From NIOZ-UU13 sp035528395 (GTDB taxonomy: Bacteria; Planctomycetota; Phycisphaerae; Sedimentisphaerales; Anaerobacaceae), in NCBI GenBank assembly GCA_035528395.1, contig DATKYR010000192.1, forward strand, positions 9,522-73,521: 64,000 nucleotides of DNA. Reading direction: 5' to 3'. The notes under the pieces were generated by a model. It made no database searches and was not told where the DNA came from. It saw only the letters and a program-made list of their open reading frames with translations. The number at the start of each line of letters is the position of its first letter. Position 1 is the first letter of the stretch. The position numbers and the translations under genes are program-made. Positions 9,432-17,729 of this stretch are shown here, one piece after another.

Positions 9432-9458
9432 AATTCTTTTAGTTGAGCTAAGAGAATT
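9432..9458 (+). other. Hairpin, 11 bp stem
   Basis: AATTCTTTTAG pairs with CTAAGAGAATT across a TTGAG loop; one pair is G-U in RNA on the plus strand. A T-rich stretch follows. It may be a terminator or part of a structured RNA. Confidence 0.4.
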
Positions 9459-9500
9459 ATAGTTTTCTTTGTAGGATTTAATGAGCGTTTATAATTGATT

Positions 9501-9524
9501 AAGCCCTTCCGGGGGCGGGCTTTT
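9501..9524 (+). terminator. Possible rho-independent terminator
   Basis: AAGCCC and GGGCTT form a 6 bp stem around a GC-rich loop, followed by TT. On the plus strand it could end a short transcript that begins in the non-coding stretch. The T-run is short, so this is weak. Confidence 0.35.
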
Positions 9525-9624
9525 GAGCAAAGGTAAATCTACGATATTGATTATTTAGAAGGAGGTTGCCACGCTTTGCTTTGTAACATATTCACTTCTG
9601 TATGTGTCCATAAATTTTCTGCGC

Positions 9625-9652
9625 TTGCAATTATTAGAAGTCCGGCTAAAAT
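9625..9652 (+). promoter_or_regulatory. Candidate serA promoter
   Basis: TTGCAA and TAAAAT are separated by 16 bases, with the start codon of serA about 40 bases downstream. Confidence 0.45.
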
Positions 9653-9693
9653 ATGGATTTTAAAATGGAACAATTATTTTTTGGAATTGGACA

Positions 9694-11283
9694 ATGATTA
9701 AAATTCTGATTACAGACAAACTTGCACAAGAAGGTATCGATTTACTCAAATCGATGGATGGCGTTGAGGCTGTTGTTAAAACCGGTATAAGCGAAGATGA
9801 ATTAGCTAAGATTATCGGTGAACACGACGGTTTAATCATCCGAAGCGGTACGAAGGTTACGGCTAAGGTCTTGAGTAGTCCCGGTAAATTAAAGGCAATC
9901 GCCCGGGCGGGCGTAGGTGTTGATAATATCGACATCCATGAGGCCACAAGAAAGGGGATCCTGGTTATGAATACGCCCGGCGGTAACACCCTCAGTGCCG
10001 CTGAACATACGATGGCGTTAATACTTGCGATGAGCCGAAATGTTGTGCCGGCCTGCAACAGCTTAAAAGAGGGCGCCTGGGACAGAAAAAAATATATGGG
10101 TAACCAGCTGAACAATAAAGTGCTCGGCTTGATAGGATTGGGCAGGATAGGTATGGCTGTGGCAGAAATGGCAAAAGGATTCAATATGAAGATATTGGGC
10201 TTTGACCCCTTAGCCGCGCCGCCTGATGCGGGAAAAATCGGCGTTGAGATAAGTGATAGCCTGGAGAAAATCTTCAAGGAAGCTGACTATATCAGCGTTC
10301 ACGTGCCGAAGAATGAGCAGACCTTGAATATGATTGGCGCAGAACAAATAAAAAAGATGAAACCGACTGTTAGGTTAATCAATTGCGCACGCGGGGGAAT
10401 TATTAACGAAGATGCACTCTATGATGCCCTTACCGAGAAGCGTATCGCCGGTGCTGCTCTTGATGTTTATCCCAAGGAGCCGCCGGAGAATACACGGTTT
10501 TCAGAATTTGAGAATTGCATTGTTACGCCGCATTTAGGCGCGAGCACAGAAGAGGCCCAAATTGAGGTTGCGGTCGAAGCAGCTCAAATCCTTGTTGATG
10601 CTATCAAAGGCGGGCCGGTCAAGAATGCCCTTAATGCTCCGTCGACGACTGGTGCTGTCTCGCCGATTGTTAGCCAGTATGCAGAACTTGCGCGGCGAAT
10701 CGGGACCGTTGTCAGCACGATTGGGCCGGGCCAAATCAAGGGAGTTGAGGTGCAGTATCGCGGCTTGATTGCCGAAATGGCCATTGAACAGGTTACTCTT
10801 AATTTTGTGATTGGGTTGCTGCAAAAACACTTTGAAATGCCGTTGAATATGGTCAACACTCCAGTTTTAGCCAAAGAGCGCGGGATAAGCATAGACGAGA
10901 CCAAAAATACCGAGTCCAAAGACGTCTCTGCAAGTTTTAGCGCCAAGGTCGTTACGGATAAGGTTACACGCACGGTGACCGGCTCGGTCTTTGGTGGGAA
11001 GCTGCTGCGAATTATTGAAATCGATGGGTTCAATATTGAAATGACGCCGCAGGGGGCGGTTTTGGTTATCTTTAACGACGACAAGCCCGGCGTAATCGGT
11101 TCGGTCGGAACACTCTGCGGCAAACATAATATCAATATCTGCACTATGGGCGTCGGGCAAAAGCCGGCAGAGGGAAAGGCTATTCTTGCCGTCAGTCTCG
11201 ACAAGGAACCCGATGCAAAAGCGATTGAAGAGCTCGGCCAGCTTGAGTTCGTGAACGAGATTTATGTCTGCAAACTGGACTAA
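9694..11283 (+). CDS. serA: D-3-phosphoglycerate dehydrogenase
   Basis: 529 residues, the length of the long SerA form. It oxidises 3-phosphoglycerate to phosphohydroxypyruvate with NAD+, the first step of serine synthesis. The NAD-binding motif GLGRIG lies near residue 150, the catalytic region ends in TPHLGASTEEAQ, an intervening domain follows (about 320-450), and the C-terminal ACT-like domain starts near ITMxPQG-type sequence (VLVIFNDDKPGVIGSVG). Serine is a source of one-carbon units on tetrahydrofolate, which links this gene loosely to the Wood-Ljungdahl genes downstream, but it is not in their operon. Confidence 0.93.
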   Translation: MIKILITDKLAQEGIDLLKSMDGVEAVVKTGISEDELAKIIGEHDGLIIRSGTKVTAKVLSSPGKLKAIARAGVGVDNIDIHEATRKGILVMNTPGGNTLSAAEHTMALILAMSRNVVPACNSLKEGAWDRKKYMGNQLNNKVLGLIGLGRIGMAVAEMAKGFNMKILGFDPLAAPPDAGKIGVEISDSLEKIFKEADYISVHVPKNEQTLNMIGAEQIKKMKPTVRLINCARGGIINEDALYDALTEKRIAGAALDVYPKEPPENTRFSEFENCIVTPHLGASTEEAQIEVAVEAAQILVDAIKGGPVKNALNAPSTTGAVSPIVSQYAELARRIGTVVSTIGPGQIKGVEVQYRGLIAEMAIEQVTLNFVIGLLQKHFEMPLNMVNTPVLAKERGISIDETKNTESKDVSASFSAKVVTDKVTRTVTGSVFGGKLLRIIEIDGFNIEMTPQGAVLVIFNDDKPGVIGSVGTLCGKHNINICTMGVGQKPAEGKAILAVSLDKEPDAKAIEELGQLEFVNEIYVCKLD

Positions 11284-11287
11284 TTCT

Positions 11288-11345
11288 TGATGCTCGATAC
11301 TCGCAGGATGGTGAGTGGTTAATTAGTGAGTGGTGAGTGATGAGA
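11288..11345. repeat. Short-word repeat array (GAGTGGT words)
   Basis: The words GAGTGGTTA, GTGAGTGGTG and AGTGATGAG follow one another in the gap after serA. It is the same type of degenerate short-period array as at other junctions here, but with its own word. Confidence 0.5.
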
Positions 11346-11490
11346 TTCTTCGCTGCGCTCAGAATGACAAAGGCTCGATGCTTGTAACTTGTCGGAGGAA
11401 CCTGCGGTGAAACCGCAGGTTCCTCCTAAATATAAAAGAGATTGCTTCGCTTCGCTCGCAATGACGGTGAGAAAACGCTCGCAATGACAT
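11343..11490. repeat. REP-like elements around a hairpin
   Basis: AGATTCTTCGCTGCGCTCAG (11344-11363) and ATTGCTTCGCTTCGCTCGC (about 11441-11459) belong to the dispersed REP-like family. They flank the perfect hairpin at 11394-11426. Confidence 0.6.
11394..11426. repeat. Perfect 14 bp hairpin
   Basis: GGAGGAACCTGCGG and CCGCAGGTTCCTCC are perfect complements around a TGAAA loop. It lies between serA and the phosphomutase gene and may terminate serA, although no strong T-run follows on the plus strand. Confidence 0.6.
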
Positions 11491-11530
11491 AATCGTTGCG
11501 TTATTGCGATGGGCACATGGAGTTTTCGAT

Positions 11531-12907
11531 GTGGCTGAACAGTTAATAATAAGTGTCAGTGGAATGAGAGGCATCGTGGGTGAGAAATTTAATGCTTCTG
11601 TCGCTACTGACTACGGCTGTGCGTTCGGGACATTTTTAGAAGAGAACTACGCGGGAGAAAAGGATAGATTGTCGGTTTGTATTGGGAGGGATTCGCGACC
11701 CAGCGGCCAAGAGCTTGGTTCCGCTGTTGCAGAAGGATTGTGTAAGGTAGGGATTGACGTGATTGATTTGGGGGTAGTAACGACGCCCGGCGTAGGCATT
11801 ATGTTGAGGGAACTTTGCTGTGCAGGTGGGGTAGTTGTAACAGCTTCGCATAATCCTGCCCAATACAATGGCATAAAACTATTGCTCAGCAACGGTGTTG
11901 CTCCACCGAGCGATGCAGCAGAACAAATAAAGCAATATTTTTTCGATAAACATTTTGGTTTTGTCAATTCGTCTGATTGCGGTAAAGTAACTGCCAGCGA
12001 GCAGACCGATACTACGCACATCGCTAAGGTTTTGGCGATTGTTGACAGGGGGGCAATCGCCGCGAAAAAATTCAAAGTTGTTCTGGACAGCGTCAACGGA
12101 GCTGGTGGGCGGGTTACTAAAAAGATGTTAGCTGAACTTGGTTGTGAAGTTTTTGCGATAAACGATGAGCCGAGCGGCTCGTTTGCTCATGGGCCTGAAC
12201 CGACTGCCGAGAACTTAAGGGGCCTTTGTGAAATAGTAAAAACCAAAGCAGCCGAGATCGGTTTTGCTCAGGACCCGGACGCCGACAGATTGGCAATTGT
12301 TGACGAAAACAGGAACTACATCGGCGAGGAGTATTCTCTTGCTTTGGCGGCAAAATATGTTTTCAGCAAGCGAACAGGTAAAGCGGCCACGAATCTTTCG
12401 ACTTCAAGAATGATTGATGATATCGCTGAGAGGGCCGGCGGTCAGGTTATTCGTACTGCTGTCGGCGAGGCCAATGTTGCCGCGGCGATGTTAGAACACG
12501 ATTGTATCATCGGTGGAGAGGGTAACGGGGGTGTGATTGATTTGCGAGTGGGTCCGGTCCGCGACAGCCTTGTTGGTATCGCTCTTGTTCTGCAGTTGAT
12601 GGCTGAAACAGGAAAAACGATAGGCCAATTGGTTGGTGAGATAGGTGGCTATTATATGAGCAAAGATAAATTCGCCGCGGATAAATCGCAGGCACGGCGA
12701 ATCCTGGATTCGGCGAAAAAAACTTTCACCGATGCAAAACTCGATATAAGCGACGGCTGTAGATTTGATTTCGACGATGGCTGGCTGCACTTGCGAACCA
12801 GTAATACCGAACCTGTAATGAGGATTATCGTTGAGGCGAAAGACCGGCGTACTGCTGAAAAATACGTGGATGTGGTTTTGAAAATACGCAAAGAAGTGTT
12901 GGGTTGA
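11531..12907 (+). CDS. glmM: Phosphoglucosamine mutase-family phosphohexomutase
   Basis: About 458 residues from the GTG at 11531, chosen because GGAG lies about 9 bases before it and the conserved start (LIISVSGMRGIVGE) follows; the frame is open upstream to a TTG at 11504. The active-site serine loop is TASHNPAQYNG (about residues 95-105), the metal loop DPDADRLAI and the sugar loop GEGNGG. These enzymes interconvert hexosamine or hexose 1- and 6-phosphates; GlmM feeds UDP-GlcNAc synthesis. The specificity (glucosamine, glucose or mannose) cannot be read with certainty. Confidence 0.82.
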   Translation: MAEQLIISVSGMRGIVGEKFNASVATDYGCAFGTFLEENYAGEKDRLSVCIGRDSRPSGQELGSAVAEGLCKVGIDVIDLGVVTTPGVGIMLRELCCAGGVVVTASHNPAQYNGIKLLLSNGVAPPSDAAEQIKQYFFDKHFGFVNSSDCGKVTASEQTDTTHIAKVLAIVDRGAIAAKKFKVVLDSVNGAGGRVTKKMLAELGCEVFAINDEPSGSFAHGPEPTAENLRGLCEIVKTKAAEIGFAQDPDADRLAIVDENRNYIGEEYSLALAAKYVFSKRTGKAATNLSTSRMIDDIAERAGGQVIRTAVGEANVAAAMLEHDCIIGGEGNGGVIDLRVGPVRDSLVGIALVLQLMAETGKTIGQLVGEIGGYYMSKDKFAADKSQARRILDSAKKTFTDAKLDISDGCRFDFDDGWLHLRTSNTEPVMRIIVEAKDRRTAEKYVDVVLKIRKEVLG

Positions 12908-12914
12908 TAGGCTG

Positions 12915-13811
12915 ATGCGCAACGACAAACATACAATTGCCAGCAGGCAAATAAAATCTATCACATATATTGGCATCGTAGTAAATATTGCCCTCTCAGT
13001 TATCAAGGTCGTCATTGGTTCGTTAGCAGGTTCGCTGGCACTGTTGGCCGACGGGGTCCATTCACTTTCTGATGTAGCCACTGATGTAGCTGTGCTATTG
13101 GGCCTGCGTCTGGGTTCGAAAGAACCTGACCAGAGCCACCCCTACGGGCACGGGCGGGCGGAAACTTTCTCAGCCGGGTTAATTGCATTAGTCTTAATTC
13201 TTGTAGGGGGGGTAATGATTTACTACGCCACTATGGCGATAGCCAGAGACGTAGTTACCGCCCCTCGGCTCGCAGTTCTCATAGCCGCGATAGTTTCAAT
13301 TGCCGCTAAAGAGTGGCTTTATAGAGCCACTCAAAAAATCGCGATTCAATCTCATAGCCCCGCACTTTATGCCAATGCCTGGCATCACCGCAGCGATGCT
13401 TTAAGTTCAGTAGCGGTTGTGATAGGAGTTATATCGCTGGAATTTGGTTTTGGTCATGGCGACCAGGTCGCTGCTATTGCCGTTGGCCTGATGATTATCT
13501 GGGTGGGAGTCATGGTAGTTAGCGATTCGCTGCGTGAACTGACAGAAGGTGCCGTCGATTCAGATACTATCGAGCGTATAAGAGATGTGATTAACGCCAA
13601 CTCTTCAATACGCCAGTGGCACAAGCTGCGGACACGTACGGTCGGCAGAGAAGTTTTTCTGGACCTGCATATCCTTGTTGACCCGGATTTGAACGTAGCC
13701 GCCGCTCATCAAATATCTGAAAGTCTGGAAAACGCTCTGGATGAGCAGATTACCCGTCCGGTGAACATTACGGTGCACATTGAGCCGGATACGCCGGAGC
13801 TGAGAAAATAA
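12915..13811 (+). CDS. Cation diffusion facilitator family metal exporter
   Basis: 298 residues with about six membrane segments and a soluble C-terminal domain (about residues 210-298). The metal-binding patterns of the family are present in helices 2 and 5: ADGVHSLSDVATD near residues 45-57 and NAWHHRSDALSS near residues 155-166. CDF proteins export divalent metals (Zn, Fe, Mn, Co, Ni) by proton antiport. The gene starts 8 bases after the phosphomutase gene, suggesting co-transcription. The metal is unknown. Confidence 0.88.
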   Translation: MRNDKHTIASRQIKSITYIGIVVNIALSVIKVVIGSLAGSLALLADGVHSLSDVATDVAVLLGLRLGSKEPDQSHPYGHGRAETFSAGLIALVLILVGGVMIYYATMAIARDVVTAPRLAVLIAAIVSIAAKEWLYRATQKIAIQSHSPALYANAWHHRSDALSSVAVVIGVISLEFGFGHGDQVAAIAVGLMIIWVGVMVVSDSLRELTEGAVDSDTIERIRDVINANSSIRQWHKLRTRTVGREVFLDLHILVDPDLNVAAAHQISESLENALDEQITRPVNITVHIEPDTPELRK

Positions 13812-13984
13812 TCTTTCATTTCGAGCCTGATGCAATGTAACGAGGTGGTTATAGTTGGGCAGGGCCTATGGAAAGCGTTTAATTGAGTTTACGTTTTCAG
13901 AAGCGGGGGCAATAGGATAGAGAAACAATAAGGCAGTTGTTCAGTGCGATACTCGACAGTGCAGCTAAAAATAAGGTATAGGGA

Positions 13985-15916
13985 ATGAGAACCAGAAAGC
14001 TTAGAACAAGAATACTAATATCGTTCTTTAGCGTTATTATGGTTTTTGCCATATCAGTGGCTGTATTTTGGTACTATGTCATTGAGAACGACATCATCAA
14101 AAGAGAACAGGATAAAGTGAAGAATGACCTGAACTCTGCAAGGGAGATATATCATGAAGAGAGCGAAAAACTCAAAGATGTAGTAAGATTCACTGCTTTG
14201 AGGTTTTTTATAAAAGATACCATTGTTAATAACGATAATGAAAGGCTCAAGAAGGAGCTGGAGGAGATAAGAAAGACAGAGTCCCTGGACATTTTGACTC
14301 TTACCGACAAAAACGGGCAGGTTATCGTTAGGTCTCGAAATCCGTCTGTTAGTGGTGACAATCAAGCACAGGATGAGCTTGTAAGCAGGGTCATGTCGGA
14401 TGAGAAAATAATTGCCGGCACAGTCATAGTACCAACGGAGGAACTCTTAAAGGAGGGGGCGGAGCTGGTTGAGCGGGCGCATATAAAATTTATCCCTACT
14501 GCAAAAGCAAAGCCGAGCCGGGAGACTGAGCAGACTTCGGGAATGATGATAAAGGCTGCCGCGCCTGTTTTCGGGTATGATGGCAACTTCGTTGGTGTGC
14601 TGTACGGCGGCAATTTAATTAATCGGAACTACAAGATCGTTGACAAGGTCAAAGAGACGGTATATCAGGGGGGTAAATATAAGGGAAAAGATGTTGGCAC
14701 TGTGACTATCTTTCAAGGTGACCTGCGCATCTCAACCAACGTCAAAGCAAAAGATGGAACACGCGCAGTTGGCACTCGAGTTTCCGAAGAAGTAAACGAG
14801 CAAGTTCTGGTGAAAGGATTACCATGGATAGGCAGAGCCTTTGTGGTTACTGCTTGGTACAAAACTGCTTATGAACCAATCAGGAATATAGACGGAGAAA
14901 TCATCGGAATACTCTACGTTGGTATCCTCGAGCAGCCTTTTATTGATATGGCGAGGAGCACTTTCTTTGTTTTTCTGGCAATGGCCTTCATCGCCACCTT
15001 GCTTGCGGGTGCACTTGCCTTAGTACTTGCAGGAGCTATATCTCGACCTCTTAAGCGGATGCTCACGGGAACAAATAGACTTTCCGAAGGAAATCTCGGA
15101 TATAAGATTGATGCGAAGACCGGGACGAGTGAGCTGAACGCGCTTGCCGCCTCCTTCAATGAGATGTCTTCACGGCTTAGTGAAAGAGAGCACAGTCTAA
15201 TAATTTCGAAAGAGAGATTGGCGGCTTTGAACGAGACTTACCTCGACTTGGTGGGTTTTGTGTCACATGAGCTAAAAGGAACGCTGGCCACTATAAATAT
15301 GAATGCTATGTCTGTCCGCGACGGTCTTTTTGGGCCTATAAATTCCAAGCAGAAGCAAGCCCTTGAGTCGGCTACAAGAATCCTGGACTACCTCATGGAA
15401 ACTGTAAAGAAATTCCTTGATCTAAGCAGGATAGAGAAAGGCGAACTTAGGTTGAATAAGGCAGAAGTGCGCCTGAGAGAAGATGTGTTCGATGGTTGTC
15501 TGGAGACTTTTGCTGGAGAGATAGCCGAAAAGCAGATGGAAGTCAACAACAATATTCAACCTGAGTTCAGGGTTAATGGCGATCTTGATTTGTTGCTCAT
15601 AGTGGTAAATAACCTTGTCAGCAACGCAGTCAAATATGGGTTTGAAAAAGGAAAGATAGTGCTGAACTCTGAAGATCTCGGAGATAAAGTCCAGGTTGAA
15701 ATTTACAATGACTCCCGACCTATTGGAGAAGAAGATAGAGGCAGACTGTTCAAGAGATTCTCGAGACTCAGTGTCCCCCAGGATAAGAAGGTAAAGGGCA
15801 CGGGTCTGGGACTGTTTATTACCAAAGAAATTATCGCAAAACATGGTGGGGACATATGGGTTGAGCCAAGAGAAAACGGGAATTCTTTTATCTTTCAGAT
15901 ACAAAAGGGTTTCTGA
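13985..15916 (+). CDS. Membrane sensor histidine kinase with extracellular Cache-type domain
   Basis: 643 residues: a membrane segment (about 10-32), a long periplasmic region (about 33-320) with the single-Cache style ending DGEIIGILYVGILEQPF, a second membrane segment (about 322-348), HAMP (about 350-400), a HisKA domain with the H-box FVSHELKGTL (about 425-434), an N-box NNLVSNAVKYG and a G2 box GTGLGLF. The H-box has KGT in place of the usual RTP, and the ATP-lid G1 (NDSRP) is degenerate. It would phosphorylate the response regulator encoded 42 bases downstream. Signal unknown. Confidence 0.85.
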   Translation: MRTRKLRTRILISFFSVIMVFAISVAVFWYYVIENDIIKREQDKVKNDLNSAREIYHEESEKLKDVVRFTALRFFIKDTIVNNDNERLKKELEEIRKTESLDILTLTDKNGQVIVRSRNPSVSGDNQAQDELVSRVMSDEKIIAGTVIVPTEELLKEGAELVERAHIKFIPTAKAKPSRETEQTSGMMIKAAAPVFGYDGNFVGVLYGGNLINRNYKIVDKVKETVYQGGKYKGKDVGTVTIFQGDLRISTNVKAKDGTRAVGTRVSEEVNEQVLVKGLPWIGRAFVVTAWYKTAYEPIRNIDGEIIGILYVGILEQPFIDMARSTFFVFLAMAFIATLLAGALALVLAGAISRPLKRMLTGTNRLSEGNLGYKIDAKTGTSELNALAASFNEMSSRLSEREHSLIISKERLAALNETYLDLVGFVSHELKGTLATINMNAMSVRDGLFGPINSKQKQALESATRILDYLMETVKKFLDLSRIEKGELRLNKAEVRLREDVFDGCLETFAGEIAEKQMEVNNNIQPEFRVNGDLDLLLIVVNNLVSNAVKYGFEKGKIVLNSEDLGDKVQVEIYNDSRPIGEEDRGRLFKRFSRLSVPQDKKVKGTGLGLFITKEIIAKHGGDIWVEPRENGNSFIFQIQKGF

Positions 15917-15958
15917 AGATTTATGCAGGAAACAGCATTTTATTTGTAGGAGAATATT

Positions 15959-16345
15959 ATGGCTAAGAAAAAGATCGTCTGGATAGAAGATGATGAGGAT
16001 GTTATATCAGCTTTTAAGTCACATTTCGCAAATCAAGGATGGGAAGTACTTTCGGCTTCTTCCGCAGAGAAGGGTAAGACGCTGGCCTTAGAAGTGGAGC
16101 CTGACCTTATTATTATGGATATAATAATGGGGGGGGAGCATGGATATACGGCTATCGAGGACCTTAAAAGCGAATCGGCACTGGCGGGTGTGCCCATAGT
16201 TATTTTTAGCGGAGTAACTCACAGATGGGGAGAGACGACTGCTTCTCGTTTGGATGGTTTGCTTACTGAAGCTGACGAGTTTGTAGACAAAGCTGAAAAA
16301 CCAGGTGTTCTGCTTAGCACTATCAGCAAATATCTCTGTGCATAA
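15959..16345 (+). CDS. Receiver-only response regulator
   Basis: 128 residues consisting of a receiver domain alone. The acidic pocket is EDDED near residues 10-14, the phospho-acceptor aspartate is in LIIMDIIM (about residue 53), the switch Ser is in VIFSG and a conserved Lys in VDKAEKP. There is no DNA-binding or enzymatic output domain, so it must act by protein contact or in a phosphorelay. It directly follows the sensor kinase gene. Confidence 0.87.
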   Translation: MAKKKIVWIEDDEDVISAFKSHFANQGWEVLSASSAEKGKTLALEVEPDLIIMDIIMGGEHGYTAIEDLKSESALAGVPIVIFSGVTHRWGETTASRLDGLLTEADEFVDKAEKPGVLLSTISKYLCA

Positions 16346-16709
16346 GCTTTTTGATGAATTAATGTTATCAAATACTGGACGATGCTAAGTGCTTTGTGAA
16401 TCAGAGAACAAGCCTGTAGGTGATAGCATTATGTTAGCGTGTGTCAACAATTTGAGGATGGGTGATTACCTGGCAGTATATTGAAGAGCGGTTGGATATC
16501 CTGCGGAAGGGCGAAGGTTATTGCTCGATTCACAATTCCCTGCGAGACGACGTGAAAACGGTTTTGACGTTCGAGGTCGGGTAGTGAGATTCCAAAATCA
16601 GTAAAGAGTGGAAATCCTAACGGGAAAATGTAAAAATCATGAATCAGCCTGGAGTGCTTCCTGAACAACTTTGAGGGTGCCACCCAATGTTGCTGTGATA
16701 GCACAATGC
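16346..16709. other. Gap without a convincing gene
   Basis: About 360 bases after the response regulator. A minus-strand frame of 89 codons (16444-16713) begins at a TTG that overlaps the stop codon of the helix-hairpin-helix gene, but its sequence resembles no family known to me. It could be a decayed gene or chance. Confidence 0.4.
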
Positions 16710-16979
16710 TCAATAGTTCTTATCTTTCCAATTCCACCATTTTAATAACTGCGGGTCGTGTTTGGTGTTTGATGCGTAGTACACCGCGCAGCGCAGTACA
16801 TAGAGCATGCACCTGTCAACCGGACTTGCCTTAAAATCGCAGAGTTTGTGATAAAGTTTATCGGGGTTCTGACCCTTGAGCTGGCCGACAGAGTGGATGC
16901 CGATATTTGCCATATCCTGAGCGATTCTTTTGCCCACGCCGGGAATTTGTTCCAAATCTTTTAAGGATGATTGTTTCAT
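16710..16979 (-). CDS. Helix-hairpin-helix protein, Cdd1 (pathogenicity locus) family
   Basis: 89 residues from the ATG at 16979, which follows AAGGA; an upstream in-frame start at 17030 is less likely. The sequence LEQIPGVGKRIAQDMANIG is a helix-hairpin-helix, followed by MLYVLRCAVYYAS and HDPQLLKWWNWKD, which match the small Cdd1-type family. Such proteins probably bind DNA without sequence specificity; the biological role is unknown. It stands alone on the minus strand between plus-strand genes. Confidence 0.75.
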   Translation of the reverse strand: MKQSSLKDLEQIPGVGKRIAQDMANIGIHSVGQLKGQNPDKLYHKLCDFKASPVDRCMLYVLRCAVYYASNTKHDPQLLKWWNWKDKNY

Positions 16980-17210
16980 AGTCCTTAAGCCTTTTGGTTC
17001 TATTATATAAATAAAAAGTTGTGCGTGCACCTCAAATAATATGACAAAACTTTTTCGGTGCCTGCTGTTAGGCAGGTGAGGTCAGGTTAGATTAGCTGGT
17101 TGATTTTGCCCTTTTTTAGAAAAAATGTTCAAAACCGGTTAAAAACGGCTCGGAAGTAAAAGAAAAGACATTGTGAGATGGCTGATAATAGGAAAAAATT
17201 AAATTTTGTA

Positions 17211-17239
17211 TTGACAGGAATTTTAGTATTTTATATATT
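17211..17239 (+). promoter_or_regulatory. Consensus sigma70 promoter of the rrf2-like gene
   Basis: TTGACA (17211-17216) and TATATT (17234-17239) are separated by exactly 17 bases, 36 bases before the start codon. Confidence 0.8.
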
Positions 17240-17240
17240 G

Positions 17241-17259
17241 TCTATAGAGAAACTATAGA
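17241..17259 (+). promoter_or_regulatory. Inverted-repeat operator overlapping the transcription start
   Basis: TCTATAG-N5-CTATAGA is a perfect 7 bp inverted repeat just downstream of the -10 box. The position fits autorepression by the Rrf2 protein encoded next. Confidence 0.65.
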
Positions 17260-17274
17260 ATAAAAGGTTTTTAA

Positions 17275-17676
17275 ATGAAGCTAACGACAAAAAGTGAATA
17301 TTCGATACTGGCACTTATCTACATAGCGCGTAACGAAGAAAATGGTTTCATAAAGATAGAAGAAATATGTTCGAAGTGCGATATTCCTAAGAAGTACATG
17401 GAGCTTTTATTCACTATCCTAAGACAGAATCGCTACATAAAAACCAAAAGAGGCGCAAGTGGCGGATACAAGTTAGCAAAGCCGGCGTCTCAAATAAGTA
17501 TAGCAGAGATAATCAGATTAATGGATGGTGCCCTGGCTGCTACGTCGTCAGTTAGCAAATACTTCTTCTCTGATACGCCTTTGTCAAAAGAGAAGAAACT
17601 TATGAAGATTTTTTGGGAAATCCGTGATTATATTTCTGAAAGGCTCGAAGCCTTAAAACTATCCGATCTTGTCTAA
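17275..17676 (+). CDS. Rrf2 family transcriptional regulator
   Basis: 133 residues with the Rrf2 winged-helix signature: MKLTTKSEYSILALIYIA at the start, the recognition region IPKKYMELLFTILRQN, and the wing KRGASGGYKLAKP (about residues 60-72). The three cysteines that hold the [2Fe-2S] cluster of IscR and NsrR are absent from residues 85-110, so this is a cluster-free type, as in CymR of Bacillus, a repressor of sulfur metabolism. Only C31 and C34 (CSKC) are present, in the N-terminal domain. It likely represses itself and the downstream exporter. Confidence 0.88.
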   Translation: MKLTTKSEYSILALIYIARNEENGFIKIEEICSKCDIPKKYMELLFTILRQNRYIKTKRGASGGYKLAKPASQISIAEIIRLMDGALAATSSVSKYFFSDTPLSKEKKLMKIFWEIRDYISERLEALKLSDLV

Positions 17677-17729
17677 GAATTTACAATGCAACTTACTTAC
17701 AAACTAATTTTCATTTGGGAGGTTGTGAG

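Larger units (their letters stand above)
8819..9624. other. Long non-coding stretch between gspE and serA
   Basis: About 800 AT-rich bases without a credible gene. It holds the 20-base direct repeat, a near-perfect hairpin (9432-9458), a GC-rich hairpin with a short T-run (9501-9524) and a reading frame of 41 codons at 9023-9148 that overlaps the second repeat copy and is not trusted. It may encode a small structured RNA upstream of serA. Confidence 0.5.

Noticed and set aside
16444..16713. Minus-strand frame of 89 codons after the helix-hairpin-helix gene
   Set aside because: TTG start that overlaps a stop, no family pattern, no own ribosome site. Could be a decayed gene, so it is only mentioned in the gap entry.
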